Position numbers and translations under genes: made by a program | Source: Clostridiales bacterium oral taxon 876 str. F0540 | Lineage (GTDB): Bacteria > Bacillota > Clostridia > Clostridiales > Clostridiaceae | Reading direction: 5' to 3' | DNA length: 64,000 nt | Assembly: GCA_000466585.1 (NCBI GenBank) | Contig: KE993509.1 | Coordinates: 1-64,000, forward strand | Notes under the pieces: model-generated | What the model was told of the DNA's origin: nothing | The model's database searches: none | Seen by the model: only the letters and a program-made list of their open reading frames with translations | Shown here: in pieces, positions 8,324-17,346 of the stretch | Numbering within the stretch: the first letter of the stretch is position 1 | Layout: each line of letters begins with the position of its first letter

Positions 8324-9280
8324 TTAAAAGAGATGACAAGCCACAAAATGATCCTTTTCAATTTCTTTAAACTCTGGCTGTGCCTCACTGCAGATTGGTT
8401 TTGCATATCTGCATCTAGCCGCAAATCTGCAACCTGGTTTTGGGTTGATAGGGCTTGGCACTTCGCCTTCAAGCATAATTCTTTGTCTATTCCTTTCGGT
8501 TTCTGGGTCAGGAATAGGAATTGCTGAAAGCAATGCTTGAGTATAAGGGTGTAAAGGTTTTTCATATAAAGTGTGGCTGCTTGCTAACTCAACCATAGTG
8601 CCCAAATACATAACGCCAACTCTGTCGGATATATGCTTAACCATTGAAAGGTCATGGGCAATAAACAAATAAGTAAGACCCAGCTCCTTTTGTAGCTTAA
8701 TAAGCAGGTTTACTATTTGCGCTTGAATGGAAACGTCAAGAGCTGAAATAGGCTCGTCACACACTATAAAATCTGGTTCTATAGCAAGTGCTCTTGCAAT
8801 ACCTATTCTTTGTCTTTGTCCTCCTGAAAACTCATGAGGGAATCTTGATGCGTGCTCTTTATTTAACCCTACAAGCTCTAAAAGTTTGTAAATTCTATTT
8901 GTTCTCTCTTGTCCTGTATAGAGATTGTGAATATCAATACCTTCTCCAATAATATCCCCTACAGTCATTCTTGGATTTAAGGATGCATAAGGGTCTTGGA
9001 ATATTATCTGTGCTCTTCTGGTAAACTCTTTTTTATCTTTTTTATTTAAGCCATGAATGTTTACACCATCAAATAAAACTTCTCCTGCTGTAGCTGAATA
9101 TAAGCCCATAACAGTTCTTCCGCAGGTAGTCTTGCCGCAGCCTGACTCCCCTACAAGACCAAGGGTTTCTCCTTTTTTAATAACAAAGCTTACATCATCT
9201 ACCGCTTTAAGTGTAGCATCCTTGCCTACTTTAAAATACTTTTTAAGATTTTTAACTTCAATTAAGTTTTCAGCTGCCAT
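8324..9280 (-). CDS. oppF: Oligopeptide ABC transporter ATP-binding protein OppF (operon 2)
   Basis: This 318-residue ABC ATPase is the last gene of the second opp operon. Walker A GESGCGKTT is at residues 44-52, followed by the Q-loop FQDPYASLNPRMTVGD, the signature SGGQRQR, Walker B CDEPISALD and the C-terminal PKPGCRFAARC block. It is a close paralog of the ATPase at 4142-5119. Its ATG overlaps the oppD stop (TAATG) and AGGAGGTGC lies upstream, so translation is coupled to oppD. Confidence 0.95.
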   Translation of the reverse strand: MAAENLIEVKNLKKYFKVGKDATLKAVDDVSFVIKKGETLGLVGESGCGKTTCGRTVMGLYSATAGEVLFDGVNIHGLNKKDKKEFTRRAQIIFQDPYASLNPRMTVGDIIGEGIDIHNLYTGQERTNRIYKLLELVGLNKEHASRFPHEFSGGQRQRIGIARALAIEPDFIVCDEPISALDVSIQAQIVNLLIKLQKELGLTYLFIAHDLSMVKHISDRVGVMYLGTMVELASSHTLYEKPLHPYTQALLSAIPIPDPETERNRQRIMLEGEVPSPINPKPGCRFAARCRYAKPICSEAQPEFKEIEKDHFVACHLF

Positions 9281-10293
9281 TATATTGCACCTCCTGCTAA
9301 GGATCTTTCTACTTTTGGTGCCAGAGGATGCTTAAGCCAACATGATACTTCATGATTCTCAGTCATCTTTGTAACTTCAGGCATAGCCTCTTTACATATA
9401 GGCATAGCATACTCGCATCTTGAGGCAAAAGGACATCCAACAGGTGGTTTTAAAAGATCTGGAGGAGTTCCTTTTATGGAATATAAGCTGTCCTTATGTC
9501 CAGTGTCCAATCTAGGAACAGACTGTAAAAGTGCCCAGGTATACGGATGTTGAGGATTGTAGAATATTTCATCTGTAGTTCCTCTTTCAATTATCTTTCC
9601 AGCATACATAACCTGTATTCTGTGAGCAGAGTCAGCTACTACACCAAGATCGTGAGTTATAAGTATAACTGCTGTTCCAAGCTTATTTTGAAGATCCGCA
9701 ATAAGATCCATAATCTGAGCTTGAATTGTAACGTCAAGAGCAGTAGTAGGTTCGTCAGCTATAAGAATTTTAGGATTGCAGGCAAGGGCTATAGCTATCA
9801 TAGCTCTTTGCCTCATACCGCCTGAAAATTCATGCGGATATTGTTTAATTCTTTTTTCTGCATTAGGTATATTAACCAACTTCAACATTTTAGTAGCTTC
9901 ACTTAACGCCTCATGCTTGTTCATACCTCTATGAATAATTAAACTTTCTGCTATCTGCTTTCCGATTGTCATAGTAGGATTCAAAGATGTCATTGGATCC
10001 TGGAAAATCATACTTATCTCAGAACCTCTGATTTCTCTTAAATCCTTTTCTTCAAGCTTAGCTAAATCTTTTCCATCGAATAATATTTCTGATTCTCTTT
10101 TTATTTCGCCCGGTGTTTGTATAAGTCTCATAATGGATTTTGCCGTAACCGACTTACCGCAGCCTGACTCACCAACAACCGCCAAGGTTTCACCTTTATT
10201 TAAATAGAAATCAACACCTCTAACTGATTGAACTTCACCAGCATAGGTATGATAAGAAACTCTTAAGTTTTTAACATCTAATATTCTTTCCAT
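9280..10293 (-). CDS. oppD: Oligopeptide ABC transporter ATP-binding protein OppD (operon 2)
   Basis: This 337-residue ATPase has Walker A GESGCGKS at residues 41-48, Q-loop FQDPMTSLNPTMTIG, signature SGGMRQR and Walker B ILIADEPTTALD. Its C-terminal domain contains PPVGCPFASRC with the conserved Cys pair, as in OppD. It lies 14 nt downstream of oppC and overlaps oppF by one base. It is a paralog of the gene at 5122-6129. Confidence 0.95.
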   Translation of the reverse strand: MERILDVKNLRVSYHTYAGEVQSVRGVDFYLNKGETLAVVGESGCGKSVTAKSIMRLIQTPGEIKRESEILFDGKDLAKLEEKDLREIRGSEISMIFQDPMTSLNPTMTIGKQIAESLIIHRGMNKHEALSEATKMLKLVNIPNAEKRIKQYPHEFSGGMRQRAMIAIALACNPKILIADEPTTALDVTIQAQIMDLIADLQNKLGTAVILITHDLGVVADSAHRIQVMYAGKIIERGTTDEIFYNPQHPYTWALLQSVPRLDTGHKDSLYSIKGTPPDLLKPPVGCPFASRCEYAMPICKEAMPEVTKMTENHEVSCWLKHPLAPKVERSLAGGAI

Positions 10294-10307
10294 CGCTATT
10301 TCTCCCC

Positions 10308-11228
10308 CTATTGACGTAATCTTGGATCCAGAGCATCTCTTAATCCATCACCGAGCAAGTTAAATGAAAGCATCGTTAAACTTATAAATAACGACGGGAA
10401 AAACAATTGTGTAGGATAGAACATTAAATTCTGTTGTCCTGATGATGCCAAAGCACCCCAGCTTGTATTAGGTGATTTAATTCCAAGTCCTATAAAGCTA
10501 AGAAATGCTTCTGCAAATATAAAACTTGGTATATCAAAAGTTATAGAAACAATCATAACACCAACAGTATTAGGAATTAAATGTCTCAAAATTACTCTGT
10601 TTGAATTGGCACCAAGTGCTTGTGCTGCCAACACATATTCCTGTTCTTTTATTTGTAGTATTTGACCTCTAACAAGTCTGGCCATACCAACCCAACCCGT
10701 AAAACACAAAGCAACTATAATCGGAAGAATTCCTCCTTCTGTCAATACAAGTGAAATAAGTATAACAACTATTAAGTATGGAATACTTCCTAATATTTCA
10801 ATAATTCTCATCATTATATCATCAACAATACCGCCAAAATATCCAGCAACACCGCCATACAATACACCTACAACAGTATCAATTATAGCCCCGATAACAG
10901 CTATAATCATAGATACCCTACCGCCTTTTGAAACTCTAGCAAACAAGTCTCTTCCAAGAACGTCTGTTCCAAACCAGTGAACAGCATTTGGAGCCTGATT
11001 TATTATATCTGTATTAGTTTCTTCAAACTTAAATTTAGTCATCATCGGGCCAAATATTGTGAATAAACCTATTAATACCAATACAATTAAGGAAGTAATA
11101 GCTACTTTGTTTTGCTTTAGTCTTCTCCAGGCATCCTGCCAGTAGGTCATATTCGGTCTTAATATTTCGTCAGCATCGGCATTCTCACAACCAACAATTC
11201 GAAACTTTTCTTTGCTTAACTCAGCCAT
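10308..11228 (-). CDS. oppC: Oligopeptide ABC transporter permease OppC (operon 2)
   Basis: This 306-residue permease has the OppC N-terminal motif TYWQDAWRRLKQNKVA before the first helix, the HWFGTDVLGRDLFARVSKG block, an EAA loop (VLAAQALGANSNRVILRH) and the C-terminus GDGLRDALDPRLRQ. It has the same length and layout as the operon 1 copy at 6138-7058 but is clearly diverged in its first 25 residues and membrane segments. It lies 11 nt after oppB. Confidence 0.94.
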   Translation of the reverse strand: MAELSKEKFRIVGCENADADEILRPNMTYWQDAWRRLKQNKVAITSLIVLVLIGLFTIFGPMMTKFKFEETNTDIINQAPNAVHWFGTDVLGRDLFARVSKGGRVSMIIAVIGAIIDTVVGVLYGGVAGYFGGIVDDIMMRIIEILGSIPYLIVVILISLVLTEGGILPIIVALCFTGWVGMARLVRGQILQIKEQEYVLAAQALGANSNRVILRHLIPNTVGVMIVSITFDIPSFIFAEAFLSFIGLGIKSPNTSWGALASSGQQNLMFYPTQLFFPSLFISLTMLSFNLLGDGLRDALDPRLRQ

Positions 11229-11239
11229 GTTTTGCCCCC

Positions 11240-12172
11240 CTATCTCTTTTCGCCTGTTATTCTTATTCTTGGATCTACAAGTCCGTATACTATATCAACT
11301 ACAACTAAAGAGAAAATATACAGTGCTGCCACGAATATAGTTTGCCCCATAATCATAGTGAAGTCTTTGTCAGTAATACTCGAAACAAAGTAGTTACCAA
11401 GACCAGGAATGGAGAACATAGTTTCGATAACAAATGTACCAGTAATCATTCCAGCTATTTCAGGTCCAAGTATTGTTATTGCAGGAAGTATTGCATTTCT
11501 AATTACATGCTTCCATACTAGCGAAAACTTGGATACACCTTTTGCTCTAGCTGTTAAAATATAATCTTGTCCTATTACGTCAAGAGCATTAGCTCTCATA
11601 TATCTAGCATAAACCGCTATGGCACCAAAGCTTAATGCTATTGATGGTAGTACTGTATGTTTAAAGCTTCCCCAACCCGTTGTAGGGAACCACATAAGCT
11701 TAACGGTAAAGGCATATTGAAGAAGTGCACCTATAACGAAGCTCGGTACCGAAATACCTAAAAGTGCAATAAATATAACTAAATAATCAGGCCATTTACC
11801 TCTATTAAAGGCAGCTACAAGCCCTAGAGCACATCCAATTGTGAACCCTAAGAATATCGATTGAACAGCAAGCCTTGCTGATCTTGGAGTTTGTTCTTTT
11901 ATAATCTGTTTAACATCTCTACCCGGATAAACAAGAGATTGTCCCAAATCACCCTTAGCTATATTTTTAATGTATGCAAAGTATTGTTCTGGAACTGATT
12001 TATCCAATCCATATTTTGCTCTAAAATTAATCTGTACTGCCTCAGGCAATTTCTTTGCTTGTGTTGTCAAAGGATCACCAGGCATAAGGTGCATAAGCAT
12101 AAAGGTAATCGTAGTTATAATCCACAAGGTGACTATCATATAACCTAAACGCTTTGCTATAAATTTTAGCAT
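11240..12172 (-). CDS. oppB: Oligopeptide ABC transporter permease OppB (operon 2)
   Basis: This 310-residue permease has an N-terminal helix, then the extracytoplasmic segment MPGDPLTTQAKKLPEA and an EAA loop (ILTARAKGVSKFSLVWKH), and it ends VDPRIRITGEKR. It is preceded by GGAGGG and separated from oppA by an 83-nt spacer that holds a strong hairpin (12199-12227). That arrangement commonly keeps the binding-protein transcript in excess over the membrane components. Confidence 0.93.
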   Translation of the reverse strand: MLKFIAKRLGYMIVTLWIITTITFMLMHLMPGDPLTTQAKKLPEAVQINFRAKYGLDKSVPEQYFAYIKNIAKGDLGQSLVYPGRDVKQIIKEQTPRSARLAVQSIFLGFTIGCALGLVAAFNRGKWPDYLVIFIALLGISVPSFVIGALLQYAFTVKLMWFPTTGWGSFKHTVLPSIALSFGAIAVYARYMRANALDVIGQDYILTARAKGVSKFSLVWKHVIRNAILPAITILGPEIAGMITGTFVIETMFSIPGLGNYFVSSITDKDFTMIMGQTIFVAALYIFSLVVVDIVYGLVDPRIRITGEKR

Positions 12173-12198
12173 TTGTCATCCCTCCATCAAATAAATTG

Positions 12199-12227
12199 GT
12201 TGCTGCAGGTAACCACTCTGCAGCAAC
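12199..12227 (-). promoter_or_regulatory. Intercistronic 10-bp hairpin between oppA and oppB
   Basis: A perfect stem GTTGCTGCAG/CTGCAGCAAC (12199-12208 and 12218-12227) with a 9-nt loop lies after the oppA stop. On the minus strand it is followed by only a weak U-rich stretch. Partial termination or 3'-end protection of the oppA message is the likely role. Confidence 0.7.
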
Positions 12228-12255
12228 TTTATTTTTCTATGCCTTTAAAGAATTA

Positions 12256-13941
12256 TTATTTTCCTCTTCCTTGAGTATATGCATACTTAAGTTCTGGTTC
12301 TCCAAAGTTTACAAGCATTAGATTTTGAACATACTTAGCTCTGAATGTTTGATACTTTCTGTAAGTAACAGGAGCTGCAGTAGCATCATCAGCCACAAGC
12401 AATTGTTCTGCTTGCTTGAATAAATCCATTCTTTCTTTGCTATCTTTAGCATTTCTTGTCTTATTAACTAAATCGTCGTACTTAGCACTCTTCCAACCAG
12501 TCTGTACTTGGTTAGCATTACTTAACCACATATCCATAAATGTCATTGGGTCGTTGTAATCTGCTCCCCATGCCATACCAGCTAAATCATATTCAAATGC
12601 ATCCAGTTTCTTTTGGAAAGTATCCCATTCCATGTATTGAATGTCTATCTTTACACCAAGTGCTTTTTGATAAGCCTGTTGATAGTACTCAGCAAATTCT
12701 TTTGATTGTGCATCTGTACCTGATTCTAACATCTTAATTGTAACTTTGCTTGGATCTTCGCCAAGACCTAATTCTTTCATACCTTCAATAAATAAAGCTT
12801 TAGGATCTTTATTCTTTTCAGCTGCAGCCTTTAAAGGTTCAACTCCAACTGCTTTTCTGAATTCTTCAGTTCCGATTTGAATTCCAAATGGTACCCATCC
12901 ATAAGCAGGCTCTCCAAGTCCCTTATAAAGGGTTTTTACTATGTCTTCTCTGTTTATAGCTAAGTTCATAGCCAATCTTGTCTTAGCATTGCTAAATATC
13001 TTGGATTTTTGATTATAGAACTGGTAAACTATAGAACCATCGAATCCACTTATTTTATTATACTTGCCTGATTGAGTAAACTTATCTACCCATTCTTGCT
13101 TTCTAACGCTTGTAGAATCTAATGAACCATTAAGAAGTTCATTCATTCTTGCATTTTCATCTTTTATTATCTTATAGTTAACTTTGCTTAATTTAACTTT
13201 GTCTTTATCCCAGTATTTGTCATTCTTTTCAAGAGTAACCTTGTTTTGGTGTACCCATTCAGTTATTTTGAAAGGACCGTTTACTGGCAATGTTTCAAGT
13301 TCTGTACCATATTTGTCACCATATTTAGTAACAAAATCTTCTCTTTGTGGTAAGAAAGTCTTATAGTTAGTTAATAATAAGAAATATGGTGTTGGTTGGT
13401 TTAATGTAAATTCAAGAGTTTTATCATCTACAGCCTTAATTCCAACATCTTCTTTCTTTCCTTTACCAGCGTTGTAAGCTTCTGCTCCCTTTATTGGGAA
13501 TAAGAAGTAAGCATATTGAGATGCTGTTTTTGGATCAAGAGTTCTCATCAAGCTGTATACATAATCAGAAGCTTTAACCTTCTGTCCATCAGCCCAGCTG
13601 TAATCTCTTAATGTAAATGTCCACTTTAATCCATCTGGAGAAGTAGTCCACTTTTCTGCTCCTGCTGGTGCAGCAACTTCTTTTCCATCCTTATCAACTT
13701 CCATTCTAGTCAAGCCTTCTGTAATTTCTTTAAGTACTTGAGTTGAATACAAGTCTGTAGCCTTTGAAATGTCCATTGTCTTAGGCTCAGCTCCAAGAAC
13801 TAGATTTAAATACTGATCTTTGTCAATGTCCGCTGTGTTTCCTCCTGCTGGAGTTTGAGCTGGCTTTGATGAACATCCAGCTAACACTGAAGTTAAAACC
13901 GTGGTAGCCATTACGACTGCCGCTAATTTTTTACTTTTCAA
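12256..13941 (-). CDS. oppA: Oligopeptide ABC transporter, substrate-binding lipoprotein (operon 2)
   Basis: This is a 561-residue SBP_bac_5 family peptide-binding lipoprotein. The signal peptide ends in the lipobox LAGC with Cys at residue 23, followed by a Ser/Pro/Gly-rich linker. Family landmarks include GLKWTFTLRDYSWADGQ, YVYSLMRTLDPKTAS and MSLSKVNY-like strands later on. It is the first gene of operon 2, the reverse of operon 1 where oppA is last. AAGGGGG precedes the ATG. The two OppA proteins are only distantly alike, so the two systems probably take different peptides. Confidence 0.92.
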   Translation of the reverse strand: MKSKKLAAVVMATTVLTSVLAGCSSKPAQTPAGGNTADIDKDQYLNLVLGAEPKTMDISKATDLYSTQVLKEITEGLTRMEVDKDGKEVAAPAGAEKWTTSPDGLKWTFTLRDYSWADGQKVKASDYVYSLMRTLDPKTASQYAYFLFPIKGAEAYNAGKGKKEDVGIKAVDDKTLEFTLNQPTPYFLLLTNYKTFLPQREDFVTKYGDKYGTELETLPVNGPFKITEWVHQNKVTLEKNDKYWDKDKVKLSKVNYKIIKDENARMNELLNGSLDSTSVRKQEWVDKFTQSGKYNKISGFDGSIVYQFYNQKSKIFSNAKTRLAMNLAINREDIVKTLYKGLGEPAYGWVPFGIQIGTEEFRKAVGVEPLKAAAEKNKDPKALFIEGMKELGLGEDPSKVTIKMLESGTDAQSKEFAEYYQQAYQKALGVKIDIQYMEWDTFQKKLDAFEYDLAGMAWGADYNDPMTFMDMWLSNANQVQTGWKSAKYDDLVNKTRNAKDSKERMDLFKQAEQLLVADDATAAPVTYRKYQTFRAKYVQNLMLVNFGEPELKYAYTQGRGK

Positions 13942-13971
13942 TTGAATTCCCCCTTTTTATTTATATATATA

Positions 13972-13989
13972 ATAAGTATTGCTACTTAT
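13972..13989 (-). promoter_or_regulatory. Inverted repeat in the opp operon 2 promoter region
   Basis: A perfect inverted repeat, ATAAGTA-TTGC-TACTTAT, lies 30 nt upstream of oppA. On the minus strand it sits between a possible -35 (TTGTGA) and an A/T-rich -10-like stretch, a position where a repressor would block transcription. Neither the promoter nor the operator is proven. Confidence 0.4.
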
Positions 13990-14465
13990 CACAAACAATT
14001 TATTGTATTTATATATATTCAACCAAAAATTTAAATTTCCTTCTTGAATTTACTGAAAATATAAAATTTTTTATCTAATCTGCTATTTTATTCTTATTTT
14101 TCTTTAATATAGACAAAATAGTTGTAAATTTGAATGAAGTTAATTTAAATTTTTCATTTTCAATATCGTAGCATAGAAATTTAGGCTTGTCAACCTGCTG
14201 TAATTCCATTTATTATCGTGTTTTTATAAGAAATATAAATATAATTTTCAGTTTTATGAATTATATCCTTCTTTTTTACACAATTCTGAAGTCAATAAAT
14301 TAATTGTTTTTATCTTGTATTTTCTCTCTATATTACAATTTTATTTTATTATTGAAATAATATTCCTATTCGAATGTCTTTATTCCCATTAAAAATTTTA
14401 TTTTATTATAGGAAACTATATAATTTTTTTTATATATTTTATATAATATAGTAATACTGTTTTTA
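13990..14465. other. AT-rich divergent intergenic region, oppA / asd
   Basis: About 480 bp with no coding potential that I can support, between the divergent opp operon 2 and the asd-dapA-dapB operon. A TATAAT at 14442-14447 is a candidate -10 for asd but lacks a good -35. I looked for a lysine riboswitch or T-box, which often control DAP genes, and found neither signature. Confidence 0.5.
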
Positions 14466-14477
14466 GGAGGTCTTAAT

Positions 14478-15473
14478 ATGAATTATAATGTAGCAATTGT
14501 AGGCGCCACTGGTATGGTCGGCAGAAAGTTTTTAGAAGTACTTGAAGAAAGGAACTTCCCCGTAGAAAAGCTTTACTTATTTGCATCTAAAAAATCTGCA
14601 GGCACATTAGTTTCTTTTAAAGGTAGTGAACTACAAGTAGAAGAGCTTTGTGAGGAAAATATAAAAGATAAATCGATTGATTTTGCTTTATTTTCTGCCG
14701 GAGGAGATGTAAGTCTTGAGTACGCTCCAATATTTGCAAAATATAAAGCTACTGTAATAGATAACAGCAGTGCATGGAGAATGAACCCTGATGTTCCTTT
14801 AGTGGTTCCTGAAGTGAATCCTGAAGATATAAAATGGAATAAGGGAATTATTGCAAACCCTAATTGTTCCACAATACAGGCTGTTGTGGCTCTAAAGCCT
14901 CTTCATGATAAATATGGAATAAAAAGAATAGTATACTCTACTTATCAGGCTGTATCAGGTGCAGGTATGGGAGGCTTTAATGATTTAGAAAGTGGACTTA
15001 AGGGAGAATCACCTAAAAAGTTTTCTTATCCAATAGCAAACAATATACTTCCTCATATTGATGTATTTACAGAAAACGGCTATACAAAAGAGGAAATGAA
15101 GATGATTAATGAAACTCAAAAGATAATGCATGATTCATCTTTGAAGATTACTGCAACCACAGTACGAGTTCCTGTATACTATGGTCACAGCGAAAGTATA
15201 AATGTAGAGCTTAAAAATGACTTCAAAATTGAAGATATATTTGAGCTTTATAAAAATTTCAATGGCATTATATTAAAGGATGATGTTCAGAATTTAGTTT
15301 ATCCAATGCCTATAGATGCAGAGGGCCATGATGAAGTATATGTTGGAAGAATCAGAAGAGATTTCAGTGTAGATAATGGACTTAACTTATGGGTAGTAGC
15401 TGACAATATAAGAAAAGGTGCTGCGTCAAATGCAGTACAAATTGCAGAATGTATAATAAATGAAAGTAAATAG
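14478..15473 (+). CDS. asd: Aspartate-semialdehyde dehydrogenase
   Basis: This enzyme reduces aspartyl phosphate to aspartate semialdehyde with NADPH, the branch point to lysine/DAP, threonine and methionine. The 331-residue protein has the nucleotide loop GATGMVG at residues 9-15 and the catalytic Cys130 in NPNCSTIQ. The acyl-enzyme half-site VSGAGMGG and the substrate-binding His/Arg region (VRVPVYYGHSE) are also present. AGGAGGT lies 6-7 nt before the ATG. It is first in the operon with dapA (130-nt gap) and dapB. Confidence 0.95.
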   Translation: MNYNVAIVGATGMVGRKFLEVLEERNFPVEKLYLFASKKSAGTLVSFKGSELQVEELCEENIKDKSIDFALFSAGGDVSLEYAPIFAKYKATVIDNSSAWRMNPDVPLVVPEVNPEDIKWNKGIIANPNCSTIQAVVALKPLHDKYGIKRIVYSTYQAVSGAGMGGFNDLESGLKGESPKKFSYPIANNILPHIDVFTENGYTKEEMKMINETQKIMHDSSLKITATTVRVPVYYGHSESINVELKNDFKIEDIFELYKNFNGIILKDDVQNLVYPMPIDAEGHDEVYVGRIRRDFSVDNGLNLWVVADNIRKGAASNAVQIAECIINESK

Positions 15474-15508
15474 ATAAAAGTACCACAATTTTGTTAATTT
15501 AGAGTATT

Positions 15509-15593
15509 TTAAAGGTCTTAATAACTTTTAAAGAGCAATTTTCGAGCGGAAGCGAGAGCTTTTAATTGCTCTGTGCTTCCGACTAAAAGGAGG
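15509..15593 (+). ncRNA. 85-nt structured leader element before dapA (third copy of the 1750-1919 repeat)
   Basis: The element has P1 (15509-15531, about 8 bp including a wobble), then a perfect 9-bp P2 AGAGCAATT/AATTGCTCT (15532-15540/15564-15572). P2 encloses GAGC-GGAA-GCGAG with a GNRA loop. A tail, GTGCTTCCGAC, follows and the element ends in AAGGAGG, the dapA Shine-Dalgarno. The loop CGGAAGC (15547-15553) can also pair with GCTTCCG (15575-15581). Length, order of parts and position match the copies before the methyltransferase, while the P2 arms differ in sequence but still pair. The function is unknown. Confidence 0.6.
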
Positions 15594-15603
15594 AATTTTA
15601 ATA

Positions 15604-16482
15604 ATGAGTATTTTTAAAGGCTCTGCGGTTGCTATTGTAACACCTTTTAATGAATCCGGTGTAGATTTTGAAAAGTTTAAGGAATTACTGGAATGGCACA
15701 TAGAAAATAATACTGATGCTATCGTAGTATGCGGAACTACCGGCGAAGCTTCAACTATGAGCGAAGCTGAGAGAAAAGAAACAATAAAGTTCACTGTAGA
15801 TACTGTTAATAAAAGAATTCCTGTTATTGCAGGCACTGGAACAAACAACACAGAAGCTTCTATAAAGATGAGCCAGTGGGCTGAAAGTATCGGTGTTGAT
15901 GGACTGTTAGTTATAACTCCATATTATAACAAAACTACTCAAAAGGGTCTTGTTGCTCACTTTGGCGCTATTTCTAAGAGTGTAAATATACCAATAATTC
16001 TATATAATGTACCATCAAGAACAGGAATGAATATAGAACCAAAAACCTTGCTTGCACTTTGTGAATTTAAAAACATTGTTGCTATAAAAGAAGCAAGCGG
16101 CAATATAAGTCAAATTGCTAAAATGAAAGCTTTATGTGGAGATAGAATTGACATATACTCAGGAAATGATGATCAGACTATTGCAATTCTGTCAGTTGGA
16201 GGCATAGGTGTAATATCAGTGCTTGCCAATGTGATACCAAAGGATATGCATAATATGTGCAAGTTATATTTTGAAGGAAATCATGATGAGGCATTAAAAC
16301 TACAATTAAACTCTCTTGCCTTAAATGATGCTTTATTTATTGAAACAAATCCAATCCCAGTAAAAACTGCAATGAATCTTATGAATATGAATGTAGGTAA
16401 TCTAAGACTGCCTCTCTGCGATATGAATGAAGGAAACCTTGAAGTTTTAAAAAGAGAGCTTAAAGCCTATGGATTAATATAA
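15604..16482 (+). CDS. dapA: 4-hydroxy-tetrahydrodipicolinate synthase
   Basis: This enzyme condenses pyruvate with aspartate semialdehyde, the first step dedicated to DAP and lysine. The 292-residue TIM barrel shows GTTGE at residues 44-48, Tyr134 in YNVPSRTG and the Schiff-base Lys162 in VAIKEASG. All are family catalytic positions. The start is ATG with AAGGAGG 10 nt upstream, supplied by the structured element 15509-15593. That element could therefore control its translation. It is second in the asd-dapA-dapB operon, 18 nt before dapB. Confidence 0.96.
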   Translation: MSIFKGSAVAIVTPFNESGVDFEKFKELLEWHIENNTDAIVVCGTTGEASTMSEAERKETIKFTVDTVNKRIPVIAGTGTNNTEASIKMSQWAESIGVDGLLVITPYYNKTTQKGLVAHFGAISKSVNIPIILYNVPSRTGMNIEPKTLLALCEFKNIVAIKEASGNISQIAKMKALCGDRIDIYSGNDDQTIAILSVGGIGVISVLANVIPKDMHNMCKLYFEGNHDEALKLQLNSLALNDALFIETNPIPVKTAMNLMNMNVGNLRLPLCDMNEGNLEVLKRELKAYGLI

Positions 16483-16500
16483 CAGGGAGATGGTAATAAA

Positions 16501-17256
16501 ATGATTAATATCTTATTAAATGGATGCTCCGGCAAAATGGGAACTGCAATATCTTTACTGTGCAAGAATTATTCGAATTTAAAAATTGCAGCCGGTGTTG
16601 ATAAATTTATGTCAAAGTCAGACTATCCTGTTTACTCTAATATTTTTGACTGCAAAGAAGATATAGCTGTTATTCTAGATTTTTCAAGACCGGATTCTCT
16701 AGACAGCCTTCTTGAATATGCAAAAGAAAAAAAGCTTCCTTTAGTATTATGTACAACTGGATATACTGATGAGCAGCTTTCTAAAATAAGTGAACATAGC
16801 AAGTTTATACCTGTATTTCGTTCAGCCAATATGTCGTTGGGAGTAAATATAGTAAATAATATATTAAAAAAGGTAAGTTCTCTTCTATATAAAGATTATG
16901 ATATAGAAATAGTTGAAAAACATCATAATCAAAAGGTTGATTCCCCCAGCGGAACAGCGTTACTTCTTGCAAATACCATTAAAGCTGCAATTCCAGAGGA
17001 GACAAATTATGTTTACGGAAGAGAAGGCACTGGCAAGAGGCAGCATAGTGATATTGGAATCCACGCTGTTCGAGGCGGAAGCATTGTTGGAGAGCATGAG
17101 ATTATCTTTGCAGGTCAGGGAGAAACAATCGAAATCAAACACTCAGCAATGTCAAGAGATGTATTTGCTGTTGGAGCTTTAAAAGCATGTGAATACATGG
17201 CAGGAAAACCAGCTGGTTTTTACTCAATGGATAACGTTCTTGAAAACTCTATATAG
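16501..17256 (+). CDS. dapB: 4-hydroxy-tetrahydrodipicolinate reductase
   Basis: This enzyme reduces the DapA product to tetrahydrodipicolinate using NAD(P)H. The 251-residue protein has the N-terminal dinucleotide motif NGCSGKMG (residues 7-14) and the signature EIVEKHHNQKVDSPSGTA, which contains the catalytic His and Lys. The C-terminal part has the GEHEIIFAGQGETIEIKH block of DapB. It is last in the operon and is followed by a hairpin terminator. Its product is the substrate of DapH, encoded about 1.4 kb downstream. Confidence 0.95.
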   Translation: MINILLNGCSGKMGTAISLLCKNYSNLKIAAGVDKFMSKSDYPVYSNIFDCKEDIAVILDFSRPDSLDSLLEYAKEKKLPLVLCTTGYTDEQLSKISEHSKFIPVFRSANMSLGVNIVNNILKKVSSLLYKDYDIEIVEKHHNQKVDSPSGTALLLANTIKAAIPEETNYVYGREGTGKRQHSDIGIHAVRGGSIVGEHEIIFAGQGETIEIKHSAMSRDVFAVGALKACEYMAGKPAGFYSMDNVLENSI

Positions 17257-17263
17257 TCATAAG

Positions 17264-17298
17264 GGACACACTGATTAGTGTGTCCTCCCTTTATATTC
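17264..17298 (+). terminator. Terminator of the asd-dapA-dapB operon
   Basis: A perfect 9-bp stem, GGACACACT/AGTGTGTCC (17264-17272 and 17277-17285) with a 4-nt loop, is followed by a modest T-rich stretch (TCCCTTTATATTCTT). Confidence 0.7.
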
Positions 17299-17346
17299 TT
17301 ATCGCGATATCTTCTTATCTGGATATCTTCTTATGAAGTTATCGTT

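Noticed and set aside
8308..8565. 85-codon frame in the oppF2 3' region on the same strand
   Set aside because: It overlaps conserved oppF codons and the terminator and has no independent start signal.
14000..14477. Lysine riboswitch or T-box upstream of asd
   Set aside because: No GGTGGTACCGCG-like T-box core and no conserved lysine-riboswitch junction sequence could be found in this AT-rich gap.
17296..17345. Short direct repeat GATATCTTCTTAT occurring twice between dapB and the aminotransferase gene
   Set aside because: Only 13 bp and two copies; likely slippage in non-coding DNA.
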